Shown here piece after piece: positions 1 through 11,599 of a stretch of 64,000 nt of DNA. Made by a program: the position numbers and the translations under genes. Positions within the stretch are counted from its first letter, which is position 1, and the number at the start of each line of letters is the position of its first letter. Source of the DNA: Cycas panzhihuaensis. Its lineage: Eukaryota; Cycadophyta. The notes beneath the pieces are model-generated. The model was given only the letters and a program-made list of their open reading frames with translations, had not been told where the DNA came from and ran no database searches. The DNA is taken from positions 28,403,741 through 28,467,740 of the forward strand of contig CM041465.1 in the NCBI GenBank assembly GCA_023213395.1, written 5' to 3'.

Positions 1-1269
1 AGCAATATTTAGTGTCCTCACTCACTTATTAGCATTACATTTTATCACTCTAAAATTACTTCAAGTAAGCACTCTAAAGACACTCCAAGCAAGCATTCTA
101 TTTTTAGTACATTTGATGTAAATTTAATAATCTTTTCACTCTCCGTAAAAGGAACGCATTGCGTACATTATTTTCTACCATCTTATACATGTTCACATAC
201 TTGCCAAGATTGAGATACCTTGGTTGGTAGAATGCTATTCTAGAAAGGGGGTGTAGGTTTCAAGTTAGGACTAGACTAAACTGGAATATTGATGAGGTTT
301 GGTTAGCCATACCATTACGCCTTAATGAGGAATTAGAAAAACTAAAACTTTAAATATAAGATTAAAATATACCCAATCAAATATCCATCATAGCCATGGG
401 TATGCACATACCACTTTTTAGAGGAGGTATATAGCTACTCATTAGTGAATTGGATGAGGATTGAGAGTACCTAGGCTTCGTTATGACTTAGATTTCATCA
501 CCAAACACAATTATGGGTATCGTGGGTGAAGGCCAACTTAGTTTTACTAGAAGCCTAGGCATCCCTTCAACAATCTCAACTATATGCTGGATACAATTTA
601 GAGGTTATTAGGTTGATTACATATCCTATATTTGAGTTTCAAGTTGTGTACACCTAATGATATTAACTTCTATATTGGCCTATAATCTTGTATATTGATG
701 ACTTACTTATTTGTAAAAAGTGATCCATAGTGTAATCATAATCATAGTACTTCTCATATTCCTGTTGTGTCAAGTTAATATTTTCCACAAGTGTGAGTGG
801 ATAATTTCATCATAGTGCTTCTTATATTCCCATTGCATCAGGTTAATATTTGCTACAAGTGCTAGTGGCTAATTTTCATCATAGTGCTTCTCATATTCTT
901 GTTGCATCAGGTTAACATTTATCACAACTGTTGGTGACTTTTCTCTAAGTTACTCCCTTCATCTTTGAGAAACCATTCTTACTTCTTCTTCCTTCTACTA
1001 CACTACTTCATTGCATATCCCACTTATAAATAGTGATTGGTCATTTATTGCCATCACTTTTATAGTCCCTTATTCATTTCTTCCCTTCTCAAAAGATATT
1101 ATGTCCTCATAGTTCAAGTAAAATGTGAACTGTATTCTAAAAAGGAAAGAAAATTTGGACATGTGGTTCATTGGTGTCAGAAATAATGCAAAGTATGAAG
1201 GTCTTTAAAGAGATCACTTGTAATCTACACCATCTATTGTAGTTATAACTACCTCAGCTGCTTCTACAA
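1..1269. other. Unassigned 5' flank of Copia-1
   Basis: No reading frame or RNA gene is visible here. The stretch is AT-rich and contains a three-copy tandem repeat (listed separately at 743-947). By position it should hold the 5' LTR and leader of Copia-1, but I could not align it with that element's 3' LTR (5,677 onward). Either the 5' LTR lies outside the window, was deleted, or has diverged too far to see by eye. A string resembling an initiator-Met primer site near 1,172 is too weak to use. Confidence 0.4.
743..947. repeat. Three-copy tandem repeat, unit about 69 bp
   Basis: Three consecutive copies start at 743, 811 and 880. Each opens with catagt(a/g)cttct, continues with a ttgcatcaggttaat-like core and ends with a (c/t)acaagtg segment. 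Copies 2 and 3 are more alike than copy 1. The unit encodes nothing recognisable. Short tandem repeats of this kind are common in retroelement LTRs and leaders, which fits a position upstream of Copia-1 gag. Confidence 0.8.
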
Positions 1270-2075
1270 GAGGTTCTCCAACTACTCCTATAAAAGTTGT
1301 AGCTAAATGCTAATGGGAACTTGATGATGATAAAATCTGTATAGGAATACTTCTTGTCACTGATTATTCCCTGCATAGTCTCATTGATAAAGTTGTATAT
1401 AATGGAGTATGGAAATTTTTTAAAGTTCTTAAGAAGAACTTTGATACTAAGTCAGACTTAGAATTTATTCATTTAGCGCTGAAGATGAATAAATTGAAAA
1501 TGCAGAAAGGACATGTAAGTGAGGCAATCAATCTCCTTTATCCAATTAAGCAAGCCATTGATAAAGATCTCAAAAATTAATGATTTATATAGGCTTTCTT
1601 GATTCAGTCATGTCTCCATATCCCATATTACAAAAATCTACTAGGAAGTCTTCAATCTAGTAGCACTTTAAAAATCCTAAACTTTAAGGATCTTACCGAT
1701 AATTTTATTAAATTTAATGAGACCTTTGATACCAATGTTGCCACTACATATGATCCAACTAATGCTTCTTTTGAAGTGGAAGAAGATATTTTTTATACCA
1801 AAAATCAAGGTTAATACTCTTGCAGAGGTGGTAATTCCCATGGAAGAGGTAGAGGTAGACAACAAGGATAATGTCCTCTTGGTCAACAAGCTCCTCAACT
1901 CCAACAAAAACAATCTCAAGGCCAAGGAGAAAATAATTAAACTAGACCTAGATCTAGTAATTAGAGATAATCCAACTAGCTTAATACTTCTTATGGGTCT
2001 AGAAATCAAATAATTATGTGCCAAAGGTGTAATAGAAAAGGATATTATGCTAAAAATTATAGAATTACCACCAAT
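1270..2075 (+). pseudogene. gag: Copia-1 gag remnant
   Basis: This is the nucleocapsid/capsid part of a Ty1/copia polyprotein. From about 1,310 the frame reads WELDDDKICIGILL and then a UBN2-type gag core (motifs FDTKSDLEFIHL and LKMNKLKMQKGHVSEAINLL near 1,440-1,530). An Arg/Gly-rich linker (GRGRGRQQG, near 1,840) precedes a zinc knuckle at about 2,015-2,060. The knuckle reads CQRCNRKGYYAKNY, so the CCHC His and last Cys have both become Tyr. Stops and at least one frame change break the gene, and the true start is not visible. It lies directly upstream of the protease and integrase remnants in the same orientation. The family call is firm from motif order; the protein cannot be functional. 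Confidence 0.75.
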
Positions 2076-2299
2076 AAACTACTAAGCTATCAATAGTGCC
2101 ATGGTGCATATAATGTTAATAATACTTCTTTTAAAGATGCTTTTGGTGGAACACAAATTGCTTATGCATACCTTCAAAGAATTAGGACTACTTCATCAAA
2201 TATTGTTGATAGATCTACTAAGTATATTGTGGCTTATTGTGGCTATGCTTATTCACTTTTGTCTTCACCACTTGGAGTTGCAAATACTGCCACCTCAAA

Positions 2300-3640
2300 T
2301 ACTTCATCACGAGTCATGGATACTAGAGTAACATAACACATGACTTGTCATCGCCAGTTCTTTCAAGATTTTGACTTTGAAGTTCATGGTGTTATACACA
2401 TAGCTGAAAAATCCTCTCAGTTAGTTCAAGGACTTTGAAGTATTTACCTGAAACTCCTAGGCCTTCCAGATTTTACCCTTGTTGATGTTTTATATATTTT
2501 TGCTCTAAAGTAGAACCTACTCTCCCTGTCTATCCTTGTCTCTTATGGTTTTGATTTGAGTGTAACTGTAAATAGTCAAACTCTATGTGTCATTCACCCT
2601 CCTTCAAATGTTGTGGTTATGATCAAAATTCTTGATGGCAAATATTTTTACCTAACTAGTTCACTATCCTCTGAAGCTAACTATGTTGATGATGACTCTA
2701 CTTTTACCACAACCTTTACTCCTCAAATATTATCCCAAGTGGCCCTATGGCATGCTCATATGGCCCATATTAAAATTAATCATTTAAGAGAACTACATAC
2801 CACTTATCTTGGTATGCCTAAGCTCTCCTCTAAGCCCTTCAAATATGAAGCATGTATCATTACCAAATCTCAAAGACAACCCTTTCCTTATAGTTAGTGG
2901 AAATCTAACTAACCTTTATAGCTTGTACACTCATATATATGCAGTCTTATGCCCATCCGTTCTCTCAAACAGAAGTGGTACTATATTACTTTCATTGATG
3001 ATTTTACTAAGAAAGTATGGGTTATTTTTCTTACAAAGAAAGATGAAGATTTTTCTATGTTTCAAGCTTTCAAGACCTGTGTGGAAAATAAATCTAGATT
3101 TAAGATCAAAATACTTAGGACTGACAATGGTGGTGAGTACATGTCTAATGAGTTTGAATCATACCTACGTTAGCATGGAATTAAACATCAGACCACTATT
3201 TCAAGTATACTCTAACAAAATAGAGTTTCCAATTACATGAATAGAACCATCATGAACATGGCTTGTGCTATGCTGGTATATAAGAATATCCCTATCTATC
3301 TTTGGGCTAAGGCTATCTAGATTGTCATGTATTGCATAAACACTATTAGTCCCTCCAAGCTCGACCCCTCTCCACATAAAATGTGGTATGGACAAACCCC
3401 TTCTATATCCCACTTAAAAATTTTTTGCTCTACTTATTATGCTTATATTCTAGAGGAACATAGAAACAAGTTCTAAGATAGAACTCTCAAAGATATATTT
3501 GTCGAATACCCTATGGACAAAAAGAGGTACAAGGTTTTCATACCTTCATAGTATAAAATCATCACTACTAGAGATGTTATCTTTATGGAGACTGAAGATC
3601 AATTATTTAGACTTGACTCTAAGATGCCTTTATATTGATT
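2300..3640 (+). pseudogene. pol (PR-INT): Copia-1 protease and integrase remnant
   Basis: The protease is recognisable by RHMT-like context (HMTCHRQFFQDFDFEVHG, 2,340-2,395), but its Asp-Ser-Gly active site at about 2,315-2,335 is destroyed by a stop and a frame change. A GAG-pre-integrase segment follows (LWHAHMAHIKINHLREL, near 2,745). The integrase core includes FIDDFTKKVWVIF (near 2,990) and LRTDNGGEYMSNEF (near 3,115), so the first two catalytic Asp residues are still present. At the third catalytic position the expected Glu before MNRT is missing (SNYMNRTIMN, near 3,230). The C-terminal part (WAKAI, KMWYGQTPSISHLKIF) ends near 3,480. The order PR-INT-RT is diagnostic of Ty1/copia. Confidence 0.8.
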
Positions 3641-3999
3641 TAATGATACTATTGAATTTGATATTCATATTCTAAAATTTAGGGGGGGAGATGCTCAACA
3701 ATTGCTTAAAATCTTTGGAATCTAATAATAGAGTCCTGGAGGATACAAGTTGTGACTCCCAACCAATGTATACACATCCAACACCATCATTTATAAATAG
3801 CCAAGTTAACAAAGTCAAAGCCATAGCAAAAGGATCATCTTCTCCAACATCTGTGGCTGGCCCATCTTTTCCAGCATCGTCAACTTCCTCAGTTTCAAAC
3901 ATTTCACATGATCCTTTTTAGGATCAAAGCAAAGACCAAGAAGCTATGGAAATGAAAACCTCATTCCCAACTTGAGGTTTTCATAAAGCCTACCAACTA

Positions 4000-4905
4000 C
4001 ACAAGGATATGCGACTAGATGAGGTAGGCAAAACTAGCATTAGAAGTTCCCATAGAGCAAGGATGCATGAATCACTTTCCATTGAGATTGAACTAGAAGA
4101 ACTACATGTTACTCTTAATGAAGAGCCTCTAACATACCAAGAAGTTGTAAATCACATAACTTGGAGAAATTCCATGAATGAAGAGTACCAATCTCTTATC
4201 AAGAATGGTACATGGGAGCTTGTTGATCTACTACTTGGAAGAAAGGTAGTTCAAAACAAATGGGTGTTTAAAAATAAGTACAAATTAGATGACACCCTAG
4301 AAAAACACAAGGCGAGGTTGGTAGCAAAAGGATTCACATAAAGAGAATACATTGACTACACTAAAATCTTTGCTCCTATAAACAAGTGGCCTACAATAAG
4401 AACTCTTATAGCCTTGGCTGCTTAACAGGGTTGAAAAATCCACCAACTCAATGTTAAGACTGTATTTCTCAATGGGGACTTTAAAGAAGAAATTTATATG
4501 GCTCAGCCAAAAGGATACGAGATTGTCAGTTAGGAGCATAAGGTTTGCAAGCCCAAAAAGTCCTTATACAGCCTAAATAAGCCTCTCATGCTTGGTTTAC
4601 CAAGTTGTCTAAAAAAATGAGGCAACTTGGATATGAGATTTGTGACTATCAATATATTAATGCAATATTATTCATCAAGTACCAAAATGATAAAGTCATT
4701 TACCTCTTAATATTTATAGATGATATGCTAATAATGGGGAATAATGAACAAGTAATCAACTAGCTAAAAAAGGACCTTGTTAAAAATTTTGAATTATCTG
4801 ACCTCAAGTTGATGAAATATTACTTAGGAATTGAAGCAACTCAAAAGAATGGTAAAATCTTTCTCTCTTAAGAAAAATATAACAATAATCTTCTAATAAA
4901 GTTTT
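4000..4905 (+). pseudogene. pol (RT): Copia-1 reverse transcriptase remnant
   Basis: This is the RNA-dependent DNA polymerase domain of the Copia-1 polyprotein. The first 110 residues are open (4,009-4,341) and carry the usual copia signature: EVVNHITWRNSMNEEY, GTWELV, KWVFKNKYKLD and KARLVAKGFT. After a stop the frame continues with LNVKTVFLNGDFKEEIYM (near 4,445-4,500), then a frame shift, then the polymerase motif FIDDMLIM near 4,715 (YVDD-type, so both catalytic Asp are retained). Stops sit where Gln is usual. RNase H follows directly. Confidence 0.85.
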
Positions 4906-4925
4906 AGTTAGAAGGTGCTCAACTA

Positions 4926-5626
4926 GTGGATATACCTATGGAACCTAGTATTAAACTCTTAGCTGATAGTGACACTAAGGAGACTGATGTAACAATCTAT
5001 ATGAAACTTGTAGGTAGTCTCATCTATACTTCTAATATAAGGCCAGATATTACATACTCTATCAACATTCTTACAAGATTCATGACAAATCCTAAGCAGA
5101 ATCACTGGCAAACTGTAATACAAGTGTTGAGATACCTAAAGACAACCAGTAAAAATGGTCTGTTGTATGAACCCAATGCAAAATTTAAACTTTATACATA
5201 CACAAACTTAGGCTTTACCAAAGATAAAGACACAGGAAGATCTACATCTATGTATGTAACATTTTTTAGAATAACACTAATATCATAGAGATCTAGATAG
5301 TAGAAGATAACTGCAGACTCAACTGCTAAATCTAAATATATTACTACTTTTGAGACAAGCAAGGAGGTGATATGGATTAGAAAATTATTGAATACATTAA
5401 ATTCCACCCAAACAAGTTCTACTAGCTTACATGTAGATAATCAATCTACAATCCAAATGGCTAAAAATCTTGTATTTCATGATTGTACCAAACATATAAG
5501 TACAAAAGTCCATAGGATTAGAGAACTAGTTTATGATGGCATAATTCAACTGGAGTATTACCCCATAGTAGATCAAGTGATTGATATCTTTATGAAACCA
5601 TTGAAGATGGTGAAGTTTGAATAATT
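4926..5626 (+). pseudogene. pol (RNase H): Copia-1 RNase H remnant
   Basis: This is the C-terminal end of the Copia-1 polyprotein. The connection segment has the copia hallmark VGSLIYTSNIRPDITYSI (near 5,010-5,065) and YLKTTSKNGLLY. The RNase H part includes DKDTGRSTSMYV (5,223-5,260), the variant WIRKLL, LHVDNQSTIQMAKNLVFH (near 5,425-5,480) and KHISTKVHRIRELV. It ends with the usual QVIDIFMKPLKMVKFE at about 5,575-5,620. A stop near 5,288 breaks the middle. Its 3' end leads within 60 bp into a purine tract and the 3' LTR. Confidence 0.85.
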
Positions 5627-5666
5627 TTGAAAGTAACTCGGCCTTAGGGCCTCCATCTCTGACTGA

Positions 5667-5676
5667 TTGAAGGAGA
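5667..5676 (+). other. Copia-1 polypurine tract
   Basis: The tract gattgaaggaga directly precedes a TG that begins the inferred 3' LTR at 5,677. It sits about 45 bp after the end of RNase H, where copia elements place the primer for plus-strand DNA synthesis. It is slightly decayed, since copia tracts are usually G-richer. Confidence 0.55.
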
Positions 5677-6492
5677 TGATAATAGGACCATCATACTTTG
5701 TCTCATTCATGAAAACCCCTTATGGGAATATAAGGATAAGAGTAAGTCTCTGCTCTATCCCATTCATAAAAACCCATTATGGGTGCAAAAGGATAAGGGT
5801 GATATCATTTTAAAAAATTAGAACTTGTGAAAACCTAAAAGGGTATGGGAGATGACCAAATAGTATATGGAGACTTAGTAGATTTTAGCTATAAAATTCA
5901 TTGTACTGATTGACTATCTGGCTTCATTTAAAGAGCCATCTGAGCTAGGTTAGCAGATTAGAAAATCTATGGGTTTTCTTCCCTATGAGGGTTTCGCACA
6001 AAAGTGTCATAGTAGTTTACTTTGTAAGAGGATCAAATGAAGACCTCATAGGATAGAATAAAATAAGATGAAATGACCTTCTACCATTAAGTGAGAGATT
6101 GAAACAAGTTAATGTCACAAGATCATTACATTAGTTGATTATTCCCAAAAGGATCTTAAGTGAACTTTAAATTAGATCACTTAAGTAAAATACACTAGGA
6201 AAAATACACTAACTAATGAAATGAACTTCTACCATTAAGGGAGAGATTGAAAAAGGTTAATGTCATAAGGTCATTATATTAGTTGATTATTTCTAAAAAG
6301 GGTCTTAAGTAAACTTTAAATTAGATCACTTAAGTGAAATGCACTTTCATGTGTATTATGTGTAATTTCATTTAACCTAACTCTAATACTCCCTCTCTTA
6401 ATATAGAAGTAAAACCTTAATAGAGAAGGCTCATTCTTACCTCTATGTTTTGTGAGAGCTTCTCTCTTTCTCTCAAGTTTCTCTTGCTCCTA
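5677..6492 (+). repeat. Copia-1 3' LTR (right boundary approximate)
   Basis: The LTR is inferred from its TG start just after the purine tract and the absence of coding sequence. No second copy is available for comparison, so the right end is set only by the start of the Tat-1 LTR. It contains a 127/128-bp direct duplication (6,070-6,196 and 6,218-6,345). A ctctctttctctcaag-type pyrimidine stretch near 6,460 may be leader-like. Confidence 0.45.
6070..6345 (+). repeat. 127-bp direct duplication inside the Copia-1 LTR
   Basis: Copy 1 is 6,070-6,196 and copy 2 is 6,218-6,345, separated by 21 bp. Both begin gaaatga(c/a)cttctaccatt and end in an acttaagt(a/g)aaat(a/g)cact segment. Differences are almost all transitions. 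This looks like an internal LTR duplication. Confidence 0.85.
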
Positions 6493-7713
6493 TGTTTGCC
6501 TCTGTGTTTAGTACATAGAGATGAAGGATAGATCCACTCTTTTCACTAAGTCCCCAAGAGGTATAGTTTTATCTTTGCTTATTTGTGGCTATTATTGAGT
6601 TGTATGTTTCTTCTTTTTTTCTTGTTGTTTTAAAGGAAAACTTGAAGAGGTTTGATCACATGAAAGAGAGAAATCCATTCTGAGGTAAAAATTCACTAAT
6701 AGATTAGAAATTGTAAAATATTGCTAGTATTGTCTTGTTTGACTTTATTCTTTTTATTTTCTCTTATTTAAGAAAAGAAATTTAAATACATGAGTGATAT
6801 ATCTTTATTATGATTAAATCATATGAGTTTCAAGGATCCCATAGTATCCAATAGACTCTATTTATAATAGAATCTATTTATTTTCCTATTTTATTATTTA
6901 TTTATGAATGGTGATTTGATTATGGTTGATTGTATGCATTTTTTGTGGATTGAATATCATTCATAGTATCATAAATATATGTTTGAGAACTCTTACTTTC
7001 TTTTAAATTAATTCTCCAAAAAGAAAAATAGCATGTAAATTAAAAAAATATATTATGAATGCATCACATGTTACTTGATCTTTTATTAAATTTTGTATAT
7101 AGGTGCATGGTTATACTATTTACATTTCACATTTACTTTTCCCATTAAAAAGGTGTGTTTTACATTTAGATAAAATAATTTCTCTTTCATTCTTAGTATG
7201 CTTCATTTCATAAAAAAGAAAAAGAAAAAGAAAAGTACTTGTATCCATAGTTAGTACTCTTATTTATTGAAAAGAAGGTAGTTAGATCTTATTATCCTAT
7301 TATTTACTTTTTTGGTCACATTTCATTTAAATCATATAAAAGAAGAGACAACCTTTCTATCACTTAACCATTTTTCCTTTATTTTAGTAAAACTTAAAAG
7401 GTTGAAATAATAAACGGAAAAGAGTCTCTAAGAAGGATACAGTATACATTGTTATCATAATCTCAACTTTAAAACTCCTCCATCTAATTGTGTAGGCTAG
7501 TAGATTCAACCATCCTTTTTACATCCTAGTCTTTCATTACATTACTTATATTCTAGTTAAATGGCATAACTAGGTGGAGACTCCTTCTTAAGAGTTGGAA
7601 AGGATGGTCCCTTAAGTTCCCTTAAGTTTTATGTCTCTTGGATTAAACTTAAAACAAAGGAAATATACCACTAGTTAAGAGATACCTGGTATAGGTTTGA
7701 TTGAAGCACACCA
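6493..7713 (+). repeat. Tat-1 5' LTR
   Basis: It matches 21,350-22,595 along most of its length. Shared landmarks include the gaggtttgatcacatgaaag-type segment near 6,645, the repeated ctctccttattt-like AT-rich middle and the end gagatacctggt...agcacacca. The match is clear from about 6,543. The outer end is guessed at the TG at 6,493, because the first 50 bp align poorly. The inner end at 7,713 is supported by the primer site that follows. Confidence 0.75.
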
Positions 7714-7718
7714 TCTTT

Positions 7719-7738
7719 CCGACAACTATATTGGGGAT
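7719..7738 (+). other. Tat-1 primer binding site (Arg-tRNA type)
   Basis: The string ccgacaactatattgggga lies 5 bp after the LTR end. It closely matches the corresponding site of Tat-2 (tggcaactgtattgggga, - strand at 56,236-56,254). Both resemble the tggcgactcc(a/g)ctgggga site used by Tat/Ogre elements, which is complementary to a tRNA-Arg 3' end. The tRNA identity is from memory of the family, not from a tRNA sequence here. Confidence 0.6.
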
Positions 7739-7830
7739 TACTATTTATTTTCTTATTTAAAGTGATAAGAACTACAACACCCATACCAAGGTGAATATTT
7801 AGACTTTAAGGTCTCTCACCTAATTTTTAA

Positions 7831-9620
7831 ATGCAACCCTCATATTCTGCTCATGAAGTTTCATCTTCTTATGTTGATTCTTCATAACATCATGTATATG
7901 ATACTTATGTTTATCCCCCTAAAGATTCAACTCAAATATATGAAACACCTATGGAGTAAAGGTACTAGATCCCTCTCAATTCTATGGTTATGCTTTATTT
8001 ATAAACTCTTATTTTTCATAAGAAGAAACACTTCCCACTTAAGCACATCCATTCCATTTTGAGTTAGTTCTTACCATGGTACCTACTCCTCTTCATATGT
8101 CTAGATATTAAGACCCTTTTTATCTAGAGACTTATATTATGACATCCTCTCTATAATACCATTAATCTGATCCATTGTGTGAGGAGTATGAGTCAATATA
8201 AATTGAGTTTTCAGTTGCTCCTGATGCTATTCAATCACCCTTACCTTCTCATCCTCCTTCATTGAGATCTCATTCTTATATTTTGGGGGAGTTTGAAGAT
8301 CATAAGTTAGTTCATTCTTAACCTCTTCCTTCTCCTTCTAAGTTGCAAGTTTAAGCCTGTTCTCCTCATGTGGTACCTACTACATATAAGGGTACCTCTA
8401 CCATGCCTATCTAAGGTAACCTTCATCCTTTTGATACTCCTAGCTCACATCAAATATATTTACCTTTGTCAACTTTATAACTTATTCATTCCTATCCTAC
8501 TAGGATAGACTCTTCTCACCTTGTTGCATTTGGAACTTAATTACCAATTTACTTATCATATAGAGTTATTCCACAAGTTGTTAGACCTTATACTTCTTCT
8601 CCTAGATCACTTAATATAGTCTTTTCTTCTCAACATATTCCTCATACCCATCCTACTTATCATTATGTTTCAAGAAGTTAATCTCAAGTTGTAGGAGTTT
8701 TTAATCCTACTTTGTCATCTTAAGTTCCCAAACTAGTTCCATAATAAATCCCTTTTCCTTCTCTTAACCCCTTTCTTCCTCAACATCCTATGTCGTAAAC
8801 CAATTCTATGGTTAATCTTACAGCTTGATTTAACCCTTCATCCACTCTTCCATCCTATTCTTTTCCTCAATAACAATAACTTTCTCTTTCTACCACTCCA
8901 CATCCATTAGTATTGCCTCAATGTTCCACTACATTAAGTCCAAGGAAACCTTTTCTAGACAATATAAAGTCTCCCTTTCCATGTGAGGTCTTGTTATCCT
9001 CGATGCCCCCATTCCTCCCTAAGTTACCTAAATTCTCAAGTGACTCCTCCCAAGACCTAGCTTCATATATATAAGGATTCACACTTGCTTGTGTAGATTT
9101 TATGTCATACAATTATGTAATGATGTTCTTGTTTCCTAAATCACTTTAAGATGATGCCTTGAAATAGTTTTATTGACTTGCCTTAGCTTCTGTTCTCTCG
9201 TTTCAACAGCTAGTTGATTATTTTATTAACTATTTTGATGTAGTGAGACCTTTTAAATATGGTATCAAATTTCTTTTAGCCATCAAGTAAAATCATGATG
9301 AAACTTCTAAGCATTTTGTGAGAAGATTTTAAGACCAAGTGCACACTTTTCGTTCACATCTTGATCCTAGTCTCTTTTTCAATATGTTTACTAGTGCTTT
9401 GAGGCCACACATACATCTTGAAGTACTCAAGATTGGCCCTAAAACTTATGAAGAAGTTGTTGATTAGTGTTTAGCTCTAAAAACTTTTAAAATTTAAGCA
9501 ACTATCAAGAAAGTTAGGAAATATATTCCCTCTAAAGAAACTATTTAAACAATAAGACTTCCCATCCTAAGCCCACTTACAATTACTTAACTTCTTCCTT
9601 TAGATCATTGGAGTGTGTGA
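7831..9620 (+). pseudogene. gag: Tat-1 gag remnant
   Basis: The likely start is the ATG at 7,831, which opens MQPSYSAHEVSSSYVDSS; the frame then goes Ser/Pro/Leu-rich and is broken. The capsid core appears at about 9,160-9,500: FQQLVDYFINYFDVV, FKYGIKFLLAIK, NHDETSKHFVRRF, HTFRSHLDPSLFFNMF and GPKTYEEVVD. The matching part of Tat-2 gag (54,300-54,620, - strand) has the same layout (LMDEFINYFDIAHPFKSGIK), which confirms the family. Several stops sit at Gln positions. No zinc knuckle is clear; a Lys-rich basic stretch follows near 9,660-9,950. Confidence 0.7.
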
Positions 9621-10019
9621 TCAATATGAAGTTACATGTTGATGGTCCTTCTCAAAATCAACCCTCTTAGGAGACGAAAATAATTCATCTCACTAAAGGA
9701 AGGAAGAAGCAAGCTCCTCCTTCACCCCTTCCTTCTTTTAGAAAGACTAAGTGATGTTCTTATTACCAAATAGACACCCATGATATAAATGAATGCCATA
9801 TAGTCTAAACTATAACTCAAAATATAAATGTTCAAGCAAGTTATTCTTCTAAGATATCCCAAGACCAAATGATTCATAAAGATCCCTTACCTCAACACAA
9901 GGATAAAGGAAATAAAGATGATAAGAGAAAGGAAAAATAGGTTTAAGATGATTAAGATAAGCCTTCTAGTTTTGATTTATCTAAGAAGTCTACTACTCTG
10001 ACAAATCCTTTAACAAAAT

Positions 10020-10760
10020 GAACTAATAATCATACTCATCCACCTCCCAAAGGTGGTGAGACCAAGAGAATAATCGACATGGTGAAGACTAAAAAGAGTG
10101 TAGATCCATCTAAATCATCTAATGATTTGCTAGTAAAGAACCCTAACACTTTACCTCTTATATCCCCACATCCCATTAGGTTTAGATCCATTCCTTCTAG
10201 TATAAAGGATGGATCATTCTCTTTGGTCAACAAGTTGAAGACCATTCTTATTGGTATTTTAGTTATGGATTCACTAAATTATTGCTTTAAGTAATGTCAA
10301 CTCTTATTTGATGCATTGGGAGTTCTTGATGTAGTCTCTTCATCTACTTCCATGTTTTCTTTTGACTTAGCCACCTTGCTTAATTATACTACTTATGATC
10401 CAAATGGCATACCTCCATTTTACATTAAGATAATTAAGGATGACATTAACATTAAATATATTATCATTAATGAGGGATCACTTATTAATATAATCCCTCT
10501 TCATCTTGTTGAGGATCTAAAAATTTTGGTCTTTGATCCATATGAGTGGATTTGTTAGGGATATGATAAAAATTAGAAAGTTCCCCTTGATCAAGTAACT
10601 CTTTCCTTGACCCTGGAAGAGAAGATAATTCTTATTGGAATACAACATCCTTTTGGGTAGACCATGGATTACCCAAATAGCTACTGTTTATTCCTCTCTT
10701 TTTGGTGAACTTAGGTTCATCCATGAGGGATAATTAAAAACTATAAGATAAAAATTGAAA
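10020..10760 (+). pseudogene. pol (PR): Tat-1 protease remnant
   Basis: This is the retropepsin-like domain that would cut the polyprotein. The region has an open stretch at 10,316-10,558 with the pattern YDPNGIPPFYIK, then IIINEGSLINIIPLHLVEDL. In Tat elements this segment normally carries an Asp-x-Gly active site followed by Ser-x-Asn-x-(I/L)-P; here the Asp is replaced (NEG). The downstream part (VPLDQVTLSLTLEEKIILIGI) fits the C-terminal half of the domain. The protease half of Tat-2 on either side of Copia-5 is homologous. Confidence 0.65.
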
Positions 10761-11599
10761 CCTATTAAGTAATCAGTCCCACTTGTTGAGACCTTTCTTG
10801 AGCCTAGTGAGACATCTAACTCTTTGAAGTATTTCTTTTAATCATTAGGTTTAGGCTAATACTTTACCATTGAAAATCCTCCTCCTCAAGAAGAAGTGAA
10901 GGATGTTGGTTTGGTGGAGATTATCCTTATTTTACTAGGTTCCTCATCTACTCTTTGGTCTTTGTGTTTGACTTATCAATCTTTGGTTTTCTCTTTTTCT
11001 CATAATAGAGAAACAACATTATGTTCTATTACATCTTGTGAGGAAATACCTTTGAGAAAAATTATTGATATAAATATTCCCCTCTCTACTCAAATCCATT
11101 TCTCATAGGTCTTATATTTGTCTTAAATGATAAATACTTTAGTTTCTTCCACTATAAATGATTATTTGATTATCCATGTAATTTCTCTTTCACATGACAT
11201 GCATGCTAATGCTACCCCTCTCTTTTGTCAATCTTCTATTTTTACTACCTAGTTAAATGGACATAAGAAAAAGATGTTATTACATAGGCACCTAGACTTA
11301 AAATCAAATGGTGAGGTTATTAATTCATGTGATTTTCTTCAAAGGGATTAAAGTACCCCCACTAGAGTACGAGAAGTGAATTTAGTTTCTACTATTTCTT
11401 TTTCTTCTCATCCTTTTGTGGATTCTTCTCCATTGTCCCTTATCTTGATGTCTTTGTCTAATTAAGATTGCCATTTTTATCATCAAGAATTTGAATGAAC
11501 TTGACATCGACTTAGGAATTTATTGATAGGCCTATTTCTTTCTTTTAAGTTTCTTCAATCATTGAGTTTGTTCCCACCTATACAAACTCTTTATTTGAT

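Noticed and set aside
1172-1185. tggtgtcagaaat as a Copia-1 primer site
   Set aside because: It matches the initiator-Met site only in part, no LTR end precedes it, and it may be part of gag.
1677-2024. 115-codon - strand frame
   Set aside because: It is antisense to Copia-1 gag, whose + strand frames carry recognisable motifs.
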